Position numbers and translations under genes: made by a program. From Liquidambar formosana (taxonomy: Eukaryota; Streptophyta; Magnoliopsida; Saxifragales; Altingiaceae), in the NCBI GenBank assembly GCA_039720395.1, contig CM077824.1, positions 27,481,278 to 27,545,277 of the forward strand: a DNA stretch of 64,000 nt, written 5' to 3'. Below the pieces are notes generated by a model that was not told where the DNA came from, made no database searches, and saw nothing but the letters and a program-made list of their open reading frames with translations. Positions 1 to 11,427 of the stretch are shown in pieces. Every line of letters begins with the position of its first letter. The stretch's first letter is position 1.

Positions 1-59
1 GATATTTTTGCCTTTTGTGGTTTGCTTTGGAATCATATCTGGTTTCAACAAAAAAGAGG

Positions 60-365
60 ATAAATTTGAGTAGTTTTGCCTGGGTTTTTCAGATCAGAGA
101 GAACACAGCAACAAAGAGGGTAAGTTTGAATCGATTTCCTTGGGTGTTTTAGAAAATAGAGGAAGAACAAGAAGTTAGTGGACGCTGAACCGTGGGCACT
201 GAGTTGATTTTGGCGAAATTTGAGGTGTTTTGTATGGGTTTTTCAGATCAAAAAACACAAGAAAGAGGAAAAGTTTGAATCGATTTGGTTGGGTTTTTTA
301 GAAAAACAGAGGAAGAACAGAAAATGGTGAACGCTGAACCGCAAATATTGAGTTGATTTTGCGAT
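60..365. repeat. degenerate ~150-bp tandem repeat
   Basis: The string TGGGTTTTTCAGATCA occurs at 81 and 235, AAGTTTGAATCGATTT at 122 and 271, and GACGCTGAACCG / GAACGCTGAACCG near 181 and 329. Two divergent units of about 150 bp, plus a partial one at the left, explain the region. Confidence 0.7.
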
Positions 366-2066
366 GCAGATTTATTCCTCCTCTGGTGTTCCAATAGAAC
401 TTTGGCTTATCGAAAAAACTTGAGTATGAAATGATGAAAGTAAATGCTCTTGTCCTTGTTCTTCGTTGTGCTTTACTCTACAACCATGAGGCTTGGCAAC
501 AATAATTTAATGTTTTCGGTATCTTCTTTTTATTCTTCTTTACAACTTGTAATTTGACGTCTTTAAAAACTACTTTTGTTTTGATTCTTGACAAATTCTG
601 ATGATAATAATGTGTTGGATGTACTATGTTTCATTTTCAATAGATTTAGGAAAGTTATGCGCTTTTTAAAGGTAAATAAATTTGTTTTCTGAGTTTCAGT
701 TCTTTTGAATTCGTAATTTCAGCTTTTTAAAAAATGTTCAACATTTATTTACATGATCAAGCATATTATGTGTGTTTTGTTTTTTTGTTTTTTGTGAATA
801 GCTTGAGCAAAATTTAGCACTGTTTAAAGAATTTTGTTCTTCCTGGCAGTCAACTATTCAAGGTAAATACTTCCTTCATGATTGGACAAATTTGAAACTT
901 TCATGTGTTTTTTTCATGAAATAAAAGCTTATAAAATTAAATCGTACAAATTAGTACAAACTAATTTTTGACTGATATTAACATAGTTGATAAAACTACC
1001 TTAGATTACCCGTTTAAGAATAAGTGCATAAATAGAAATTGCTTATTATTATTTATCAATATATGGTTCATATTTGGAGCATATATATTTTGCTTCTCTA
1101 TGAACTAAATATTAAGGAATTTATAATTTGCATTTTCATATGCATTTATTCTTGAATGTCCATTTGGACAATTTAGGAATCTATATTTCTGAATCATTGC
1201 TTATACATGCAATTTTTACTTGTGTAATGATTTTGGTTCATTCCCTTTCTGTTCTCCGAGTATCAGTTAAGAGAGAAATTTATGGGTGCTAGCTCCTGTT
1301 TTCTTAACTATATACTTGGAGAACTAAGGGGAAGTGCTGCCAAAATTTTTGTACAACAAGTTATTGCATGTTATAGTTGGTGATTTTGAAATATGTGATT
1401 CTTGAATGGGATACAACCATGAACCCTTGTAGGAAAAGAAAAAAAAAATTTATAATTTTAGTTAAGTCGTTTTTTTGACATTTTTAACATCAGTTTTTAA
1501 AATTATATTGTTCCTTGTAACTAATATTTTTTTTTTTCGCTCTGTTTTTTTGCAGTGTTGTAAATCTCTACATACATGGTATGATGTTCATGTGATTTAA
1601 TTCCTCTTAAAACTTTAATTATTTTAATATTGTGCTACAATATTATTGCATCAAACATAGTTAATATTTTTATTTTGATTTTTGGCTTTTCCTTTTAGAA
1701 GGTGCTCTGCAAAAACAAATTATTTGCTTTTATTCTAGCATTCTTGCTTTTTAAGACTCAGCTCTGTGACAACCTTATAGCAGTTAGTTTGTAATCACAT
1801 CATTCTGGCATTTCCTTGAAATGCATTGCATGAGTAATAAAATGTCAATTATTTGTTTTAATTTTATGTTTGAATAGCTCTAATATTCTCTTTCAACAAT
1901 TTTTTTATTGATAAAATATATGACATATTTTTTTCTTATTCTTAACAGGTTAAGTAGGCTGCAGCAATATTTAAAGGTAAGAATTTAATTTTGCAACTCA
2001 TAATTTAAGCTTTTGCATGAAAAAAATATACGGCATATATTGATTCTTACAAACACTAAAATGCTC

Positions 2067-2944
2067 AATATCTCAGCCCTATACTATAATGAGCTATTTG
2101 TGTCTTTGAATTGATAATGATTATATTGTAAGTATATTAAGTACTTATTTCATAGCCTTACTATTTGCATAGTTTTAAAATTCTAATAAACTTACTAAAA
2201 ACCTTTGTTCTGATGGTTTATACAAGTAAATAATTACAGCCATTATTCTTGACAAACATCTACTTGGTCTATTTATACATAGGAACAAAAATATTATACA
2301 TTTGTATGTTTATATTTATAAATTTTTTGTTTAATGCCTGCACTCAATTCTGTTATAATTTAAGTAAATTCTGTACTTTTCTGCATTTAGTAATTACTTC
2401 ACTGTTCACCGGGTTTTCACTTATTTCTAACAATAGTGTTTTTTGAAGTCGTTGGTGAAGAGCTCCACAGGACACCAAATGCAAACAAGTACTGTTTTTC
2501 TCTCTATCTCAGCAGCCCTATACTATAATGAGCTATTTGTGTCCTTGAATTGATAATGATTATATTGTAAGTACATTAAGTACTTATTTCATAGCCTTAC
2601 TATTTGCATAGTTTTAAAATTTTAATAAACTTACTAAAAACCTTTGCTGTGATGGTTTATACAACTAAATAATTGCAGTCACTATTCTTGACAAACATGT
2701 ACTTGGTCTATTTATACATAGGAACAAAAATATTACACATTTGTATGTTTATATTTATAAATTTTTGGTTTAATGCCTGCACTCAATTCTGTTATAATTT
2801 AAGTAAATTCTGTATTTTCCTGCATTTAGTAATTACTTCACTGTTCACTGGGTTTTCACTCAATTCTAACAATAGTGTTTTTTGAAGCCATTGTTGAAGA
2901 GCTCCACAAGACCCCAAATGCAAAGAAGTACTGTTTTTCTCTCT
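2067..2944. repeat. 439-bp tandem duplication (two copies)
   Basis: The copies run about 2067-2505 and 2506-2944. The motif AGCCCTATACTATAATGAGC is at 2075 and 2514, and AGCTCCACA is at 2461 and 2900, both exactly 439 bp apart. The copies differ by scattered substitutions, so the duplication is not very recent. It creates two similar short open frames that I do not regard as genes. Confidence 0.85.
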
Positions 2945-4193
2945 CATTTGGACTTATAGGTCCTAATCACTCGTTCTATGTATACTTGCTTTCAAACTTA
3001 TAGACATACAATTTTAGTTATGTAAAGTTTAATTTTTTAAGAATATGATTCATTTACAATGTAACCTGTATAATTTTCTATTGCTTGTATTTTTTAATGA
3101 AAAAAAATTTGCATTTCTTATTTTATTGCCCCAAGATATTACTATGAAGCGAAGCTGAACTGTCCAATGTCAAATATTTGTTATTGTCATGAGGTCATCT
3201 ATTCTATATGTTTAATTTGAAAATTATCAATTTGTCTTTACTACTTTTTTCAAATTAGTTAAATTTTCAGTATTGAATTATTTTGGCAACTCAGCAACTG
3301 CATCTTCTTAGTGAATTTATTTATATTCATGTTGTATTTTTTTTTCTTGTTCCAGGGCTGTAACTCATCTTCTATTCTTTTGTAATCTTGAATAGGACAA
3401 GAGAATACATATATACATCTGAAGACATGCCAATATTGAAATTGTTCATGTCTAATCTTGCTTTATATTATCTAAATCTAATTATTCCTTTTTACTGCAA
3501 ACAATATTTAGCAAACCAATAAATATCTATGACACCAATTACCATTCTACTATTAACTAACAACGGCAACTACTACAAAGAACGTTCTACATGTTGTAAG
3601 TAACTTTTTACAAAACTTTTTGTGCTATAGTAAGCATTTATTATTTCTGCACATATGTCATTGGAATTAAGACAAGAATACCCTATCCTATAACTCATAA
3701 TTAATACTAAAAGCTTTAAATGTTGACTGGTATGAGTAAAAAAAACACACATATATATATATATATATATATATTATGATAAATAATGAATTCCATTAAC
3801 TCTTGGATAGACATTCCATGTCTCTACATTCTTACCTCAAAACCAAATCTTCCACAATCAATCTTCCTACCACTTCTTTAGCTTATATATTTAATCTTTT
3901 GTTTTTCTCATAATGCCAACAAAATTTAATATTCATAAAGAACTGTGTTCAACTCTTTTAATTTACTTTCAAGAAGTTTTTCTATTAAGAATTCACTTAA
4001 ATTCTGCAAAGGAAATTGTTATTTAGTCTATTCATACAATAAATACTTTCAATAATACTCTATTTTAAGTATAGTAAATAACTTTCATTATTTACAACTT
4101 CAGTGAAATACTTCTTTTGATAATAACTTAGAATATTTTTTTTACAAAAACCTGTTCAGTACAACATTTAGTGCAAGATAAAAGCCTTTCACA

Positions 4194-7100
4194 ATGGATC
4201 TTGATCCTATCATTGATCGCAAACAAAAAAGAGGTACACTTTTTTGTAAATAATTTCTTCTCTTCCTCATCTATTATATTATTACTTAAATTAGTTTCTC
4301 TATTACTCAACTTTTCTTACACAGCTCTCATTGAGAATTACTCTGGAGGACTTCATGACAACACTTCAACTACAAGTAATATTCAAGAAATAACTCATAT
4401 AGATCCACCTTCTGTTGTATCGTGCTTAGTTAACACACTAGCAAATCCTCTACATTCAGATAAAATTCCTGGTGAGAAATAATTTATTTAATTACTGCTT
4501 CACATTCCTTTCAATATTCGTTATTAACAAATTCAAGTTGAGGCGTTATCTAAAACTTTACACTTTAAAAGACCTCTATCATATACAATGCAAATTATTT
4601 TGTAGATTCTACACAAAAGGAGAGTATTCAAAACAAAAGAAAACTAGACAAAGCAACAAATATAAGTATTTATTGTCCTAACAACAGATCTACTATTGCT
4701 GGTGAGAATTTCTTTAATGATATTTTCCTTTCTAGACAATTTCATCATTCTATGATCCCAAAATTTCTTCATTATAGAAACCAACAAACGAGAACACAGG
4801 TTACACCGCAAAAGAGAACTCTATGCTGAGAAAAAGAGATTCAAGGATTCTGCAATGATTGGTCATATTAATTGCTCCACAAGTAACACTTATCAAGAAA
4901 GCAATATTGATAAGTGTTTCATCAACACAGATCTATCTAATATTGATCCAAATAAGTCTTCATCAAACAATCCTTCTGGTAAGCCATAATTCAGTCATTC
5001 TTCAAAATACTATTATTATAATTCTATTCATATTATACTATTTTTTACTCTAGAATTATAAGCAAATATATTTCAATTTACTTTACCAAAAATAATATAA
5101 CAATTTACCAAATATTTCCGCAATATTACATCATTAAGTATTTTTATTGTAGAATCTGACAAGAGAGAAGCAAAATTGCATCGTCGAAGAGAAATCTATG
5201 CTCAGAAGAAGATATTCAATACTCCAGGCATTCCTACAAATTCAACTTTGTCTTTCAACTTCTTACTATTTTATCTACAAATCTATATTTTTACCAGTTT
5301 AACAATTACTTCTGTAATTTTCCAATTACCTACCTCATCCATCAATCTCTCTTCATTCATACAGAATCCAGTACAAGAATATCTCGTAAAAGAAAATCAT
5401 TTCTTGACAATGAAGAAATAGTTCAATCAATTCAAGGTTTGTTATACAGAATTCTCATCATTACTTACCGACTGTATTATACCTCAATCCAATAGCATTA
5501 TTTATTGACTATTTTTTTAGACTTTCATTATGCATTTATTTTTAAAAATCATTTTCTTGCGTGTAGCTAAATCTAATAAAACAGCACGATTCAGAACTTC
5601 GATACCTTGTAACAACCAAGAAGACATAACTACACAAAGAAGTCTTACAAGTAATTCAATTCGTTTTCAACATGAAGGTAAATAAAAAAAACAAGTTCAT
5701 CATACTATCAAGTATATTTTTATTCTTTACTAGATTTATAACAATAACTTCAAAATAATAACTCTTTTTTTACTTCAAATGATTACTTTTTAGGCTCAAC
5801 TTCAAGAAGTAACCTCCAAACTCGTGCTACAATAGATCAAGCTCAAACAAGAATTTCTATTCGACTTTGTCTTGAAAGAATACAAATTCCAACACAAGCA
5901 TCATTATTACCCAATGTTCAGCGGTGTTACTTTTGCCTTGCTGAGCGTTTCCATAGAGAACCAAAAGGATTTTGTTGTTCTGGCGGTAAAATTATGTTAA
6001 GTACACCATAACCACTTGAAGCATTGATAAATCTCTTTTATGGTGATTCAAATGATGCAGCTTCTTTTAGAACTTACATTCGAACATACAATGATCTATT
6101 TGCATTCACATCTTTTGGAGTACACTTCGATCGCAATTTATGCAAAAGAAACAATGGTATCTATACTTTCAGGGTACAAGGACAAATCTATCATTATATC
6201 AATAGCTTGTTGCCAGCTGATGGTTCACCAACTTATTTACAACTCTATTTCTTCGACACTAAGCATGAAACTAAGAATAGAACAGCTCGTTCTGACAGAG
6301 TCAAATCATCAGTTATTCAACTACTGATGAATATTCTTGAGTTAAATCCATATTCTACATTCTTTTAAAGGTTATCCCACATTCCCAACTTGGAGAATCA
6401 TCAAATATTAACAAGTGCTACTCCTAGGATTGATCAACGAGTATGCAATGCTCCTACTGCATCACAAGTTGCTGCTATATGGATTGAAAATGCTGAATCT
6501 TCGACTTCTCGAGAAATCCTCGTACATGGTCGACATCAAGAAAAACATAAAGTCAACTATTTTTATGGTTGTTATGATCCACTTCAATACCCACTCTTAT
6601 TTCCATTTGGTGAAAGTGGTTGGCACAACAATATCAAAAGAGTTAATCCAAGCCAAACATCTTCTTTTTGTTCTGGTGAACACTCGATGGACACAATTAA
6701 TATGAGCTCTGTAGAAAACCTCTTCACTGCTGAATTTGAAGGTAACACTATCTATTCAAAGTTCCAACTTGTACTTAACAAAAGCACTTCGTTCTCACAA
6801 GAGTTTAACTAATACTTTTCCATCTTTACTAGCTATTCAAAACCTTCCAAAGAAAAGAGTTAATGTCTCTGCTCGTGAATACTATTGCTACAAACTACAA
6901 ATTAGACAAGATGATAAGTCCTTATTGTTGCATAGTGGGAGTTTGCTTCAGCAATATGTTGTTGATATCAAGATAGAAACTTCTCGGTTGGATTACTTAC
7001 GTAACCACCAATAAGAAATTCGAGCTGAACTCTATCAAGAAATTGTTGATAGCATCGCACAAGGAGAAACACATGGTCGAGCAATTAGTTGCAAAATCAT

Positions 7101-10100
7101 TTTACCTGCTACATTTATTGGAAGCCCAAGAGATATGCAGAACAGATTTATTAAAGCAATGACTTTGGTACAAAAATTTGGGAAACCAGATTTATTCACT
7201 ATAATGACATGCAATCCTGGTTGGCCAGAGATTAAAAAACACTTTCTTAGAAGAGAAGAAGCTCAGAATCGACTAGATTTAGTTGCTCGTGTGTTCAAGG
7301 CTAAATTAGAAGAATTGAAAGATGATCTTTTCAAAAGGAATATTTTTGGCCCAGTAGCAGCTTACACGTATGTTATTGAATTCCAAAAACGAGGTCTTCC
7401 ACATGTTCACTTCCTAATAATCCTCCAAAAGAATGCAAAAATCACTTCTCCTGAGTTATATGACCATTATGTTTCTATAGAAATACCATCAGATGATAAT
7501 CCTCATTTGCGATCTGCAGTCATTAAACATATGATGCATAGTCCTTGTGGTGAATTAAGGCCTAATAATGTTTGCATGAGAAAAGGTAGATGCAAAAATC
7601 ATTATCCTAAAAAATTTTCTGAGAGAACAACTCAAGGCCATGATTCTTATCCTATTTACAGGAGACGTGATAATAAAGAAGTTGTGTTAGTAAGAGGAAA
7701 TTTACTAGACAACCGTTGGGTTATTCCTTACAATGCATATCTCTTGGCAAAATATGATTGTTACATAAATGTTGAGATTTGCTCTACTATTACAGCAATC
7801 AAATACATTTATAAATACATTTACAAAGGGCATGACAGAGTTAGATTTCAAATTTATCAAGACCAAGAAATCAATGAATTTGATGAAATCACAGACTTCC
7901 AACTTGGGCGATGGATAAGTCCTCATGAAGCTATGTGGAGAATATACCAATTCGTTATGAATGATGTAACTCCAACTGTCATCACTCTACAACTACATCT
8001 TGAAAATAAGCATTCTGTTCCTTTTAAAGATTCAGATTCGCTTTAATCCATAACTCGTAATCAATTCTTATCCAAAACAATGTTGACTGAATACTGTAAA
8101 ATGAATCAGTTTGATCCTGATGCACAGAAAAATCTTTATAAAGATTGTCCTCAACATTATGTCTGGAGTAAACAAGATCAAATGTGGACACCTCGTAAAA
8201 TCGGAAGAGCAATTAGAAGAATTGCAGCTGCTGATCCCTCCGAAGGTGATAGGTATTATTTGAGACTACTACTTAATCATATACGAGGAGAAACATCTTT
8301 CCAAAGTCTCATGTCAATTAATGGTGCTATAGTTTCTTCATTTCGTGAAGCAGCTCTTATGCACAAATTATTGCACAGTGATATTGACATAGCAGATTGT
8401 TTAACTGAGACATCAATTTTACAAATGCCTAGAGCACTTCACCGCTTATTTGCAACAATTCTTGTTTATTGCAACCCAGCAAATCCAAGACAATTATAGG
8501 TTCAATTTGAAAGTTCACTATCAGAAGATTTTTATCAGAACTCAACAACTTCAGCAATGACAATCAAAATACAAGTATTGCGATCAATTGCTTCAACATT
8601 TGAATCTATGGGTAGAAATATTGATGACTTCAAATTTATTGATACATCTGTCAATCTTACTCATGAAGAATTTGCTTCAAAAGAAATGGTAGATGAACTA
8701 AGCATTCCAATAACACAAGAAGATCTATATTGTGTCCAAAGTTTAAATTCTGAACAAAGAGCTGCATACAACACTATACTTTTGTGCATCAATCAAAATG
8801 TATCTGGAGCATTCTTTATTGATGGCCCAGGTGGTACTGGTAAAACTTATTGTATCGTGCCTTACTGTCAACAATTAGATCTACTGGAGATATTGCTCTT
8901 GCAACAACAACATCTGGCGTTGCTGCATCAATTTTACCTGGTGGTCGCACTGTTCATTCACGTTTCAAGATTCCAATAGATCCTTCTGAGCAACTCACTT
9001 GTAATGTCAGTAAACAAAGCAGCTTAGCAAAATTACTCCGTGCAGCCAAACTCATAGTTTAGGATGAAGCATCCATGGCTAGACGAGAAGCAATTGAAGC
9101 ACTTGATCGCATGTTACAAGACTTGACAAGTTGTTTACTACTATTTGGAGGCAAAGTTATTGTATTCGGCGGAGATTTTCAATAAGTATTACTAGTCGTT
9201 CCTCATTCTACGCAAGATGAAGCAAAAGATGCTAGCTTTGTAAATTTAACTTTGTGGCCACAATTGAAAATCCTAACACTCATAATCAATATGCGTGCTC
9301 GACTTGATCCATATTTTACAAAGTTTCTACTTCGAATTGGTGATGGAACAGAACTTGTTATCAATCAAAATCTTATTCATCCACTTAAAGACATTCTACT
9401 TCCTTACAATGGAGACTCTGAATCTTCACTCAATTTACTTATCGACATTGCCTTCCCAGATATTTATGCATACAATCCAACAAATTATTCTATTGTTGAT
9501 CAAGCCATATTAACACCTAAGAATGATTCAGTTGACGAGATCAATGAAATCTTAATTTCTAGATTTCCAGGCCAAACCAAAGTTTATACAGGCCGTGATG
9601 AGAGCATAAATTTGGGAAAGTACAATCTTGATGAAGATTTTTTCAACACATTGATTCCAAATGGATATCCTCCTCATCGTTTGGTACTAAAATTAGGAGC
9701 TCCAATCATTTTGCTACGCAACATTGATCCCTCAAAAGGATTATCAAATGGTACTAGATTAATATGTCGAGGATTTGATAGAAATGTGATTGATACAGAA
9801 ATTGCAATTGGTCATCACAAGAATGATAGAGTGTTTATACCAAGAATCCCAATTCTACCAAACAAAGTTGATAAATATCCTTTTCCTTTCAAAAGAATCC
9901 AATTTCCAATTAGAATTTCTTTTGCAATGACTATCAACAAAGCACAAAGTCAGAGTTTAAGAAATGTAGGCATCTACCTACCACAATCCGTGTTTTTACA
10001 TGGGCAATTATATGTTGCACTTTTTAGAGCAACATGCCAAGATAACATTAAAGTCTTAATCAAAGGTCCTTCTAAAGACATCAACACAGAATACACTGCA

Positions 10101-10145
10101 AACATAGTCCACAAAGATATTCTACAATTAGCTCATCCTCAGTAA
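4194..10145 (+). pseudogene. Helitron Rep-helicase (RepHel), nine exons, inactivated
   Basis: RepHel starts Helitron transposition by HUH-endonuclease nicking and unwinds DNA with a PIF1-type helicase. Exons inferred from GT-AG borders and frame: 4194-4233, 4325-4471, 4606-4701, 4778-4978, 5153-5227 (GC donor), 5365-5436, 5567-5677, 5794-6741 and 6833-10145. All eight introns fall in phase 1. Visible motifs: CYFC...CC zinc-like cluster just before 6000, HUH motif HVH at 7402-7410, the tyrosine motif IKYIYKYIYKGHD near 7797-7836, Walker A GPGGTGKT at 8824-8847, Walker B DEAS at 9063-9074, GGDFQ at 9168-9182, and a C-terminal TINKAQSQS helicase block near 9930. It is broken by in-frame stops at 6009, 6366, 7012, 8044, 8497, 9060 and 9183, and by a one-base loss just after Walker A (~8850). 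The helicase motif usually reading YVALSRA is YVALFRA. The family call is secure; exact exon ends before 5794 are prediction. Confidence 0.9.
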
Positions 10146-10370
10146 TCGATTAACCAAAACAAGATCTACTTGGTAAAATTAATCAATACTACAACTTTTA
10201 CTTTCAGCAGCTACACTATATCACTTCTCTTAGCAATAGCTTTTAATTGTATTATTGTTTTATCACTTTCATTCACTTATTATAATTAAAATCAGTACCT
10301 TACTTCAAATATAATACTAAATTCTTTTTAAACCAAAATATACAGTTACAAAAAAATTAAAACATACGTA
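10146..10370. other. Helitron interior, no gene seen
   Basis: AT-rich, G-poor sequence between the RepHel stop and the MULE target duplication. It is probably the 3' untranslated part of the RepHel gene. It continues at 17323 after the MULE. Confidence 0.5.
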
Positions 10371-10379
10371 TTAGTAATT
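10371..10379. repeat. MULE target-site duplication, left copy
   Basis: TTAGTAATT directly precedes the left terminal inverted repeat. The identical 9 bp follow the right one at 17314-17322. Nine base pairs is the standard duplication length for Mutator-like elements. Confidence 0.95.
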
Positions 10380-10906
10380 GGGTTATTCATCGATTAGTAC
10401 CATAAACTTTACCACTAGTTTCAATGTGGTCCACAAACTTTATAATTGCTCAATTTTGGGACAACATTAAAAATTATAACTCAATATGGGATAGATCGTG
10501 ACGGACGTTGAAGAAGTTAGACGGAAGACCATGGGACCGAACGTTTTGGCTTATGTGGCGATGACGTGGCTTAGGTGGCGATGACGTGGCTTAAGTGGAC
10601 AGATTGCAGCCCCTTTGGTGGTCACGTGACCTCACGTGACATCCCCTCCCCTTTTATCTTCTACACTAATCATCGTTTTGGGGGGGATGAATTGGAGGCC
10701 TACTGAACCAAAATCGCGATTTGGGGGGGAAGGTGAATCGAAGCTTCAACTAAGTTCACCATTGCTCTTCATCGTAGGACTATCAGGTACTGAAATCTTA
10801 GTCCCAAATGTCACCACCAATTCTACATTTCTTGTTCTTTATTGATTTTTGTGATGCCACATCAGTTCTGTAGAACCCTAGCTTTTCTGCAAAAACAGAA
10901 CTTTTG
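10380..10906. repeat. MULE left terminal inverted repeat
   Basis: It pairs with 16792-17313 in inverted orientation. Both arms share the terminal GGGTTATTCATCGATTAGTACC, a GACGTGGCTTA-type repeat near 10560, the palindromic GGTCACGTGACC near 10620, a GGGGGGATGAATTGGAGG block near 10680 and a distal TTTTCTGCAAAA near 10885. The arms carry the likely promoter: CACGTG E/G-box motifs and the short repeated ATGACGTGGC units are the obvious protein-binding candidates. Confidence 0.9.
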
Positions 10907-11066
10907 ACGATTAGTGTTGAATATTCAACGATTTGGGTTGATAGGTCAATTTTTTTCTTCTATATTATTTTGGACGTTGTTTTTTACCCTATTGGAGGAT
11001 TGTTGTGATTGTGATGTCCGAACTAGCAATTACCTAATAGGATTTGTAATTATATTGCATCGTCTG

Positions 11067-11292
11067 TTGGCTATATTTGTGAAATCTGCTTTCTTGAATG
11101 CCCCACAAGCAATTTGACTCAGTTCCAATGGTCCCCCACATGTTGTGGGCTTGTTGGCCATATTTGTTAAATTTGCTTTCTTAAAAGTCCCCAAAAGCTA
11201 TTTGACATAATGTGAATGGTCCCCCACATGTTTGGTCCCCAACATGCATTATTGGTAGTGTTGATATTTTCAACAAAATGGTCCCCCACATG
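11067..11292. repeat. 87-bp tandem duplication with AATGGTCCCCCACATG motifs
   Basis: Two similar units start at 11067 and 11154 (TTGGCTATATTTGT / TTGGCCATATTTGT). The motif AATGGTCCCCCACATG occurs near 11127, 11214 and 11277. It lies between the left inverted repeat and the transposase start, so it is leader or promoter DNA. Confidence 0.7.
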
Positions 11293-11427
11293 TATTATTA
11301 TTTATTTATTTATTTATTTGTCAGATTGTGTTGCTAATCTGCTCAATTTAGTTGTTTATTCCTTAATTTGTTATTGTTGTTTATTTATTTTTTTGTGTTT
11401 GATATGCAAACGTGTAGTGCTTAAATT

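Larger units (their letters stand above)
1..4193. other. AT-rich non-coding stretch upstream of the Helitron gene
   Basis: No convincing coding sequence is seen. The stretch contains a degenerate ~150-bp tandem repeat at its left edge, a 439-bp tandem duplication and an AT microsatellite (3751-3775). Several short segments are flanked by AG and GT in exon-like fashion (for example ending AAAG before GTAAATA near 671 and CAAG before GTAAATA near 861), so this could be a multi-intron 5' leader of the Helitron gene that starts at 4194; that is inference. The two short open frames at 2249 and 2673 are copies of one another made by the duplication and resemble no known protein. No Helitron 5' terminus could be identified here. 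Confidence 0.4.

Noticed and set aside
2249..2885. two similar 65-70 codon frames that suggest a duplicated small gene
   Set aside because: Similarity is explained by the 439-bp tandem duplication. The predicted peptides are hydrophobic low-information sequence without homologues that I recognise.
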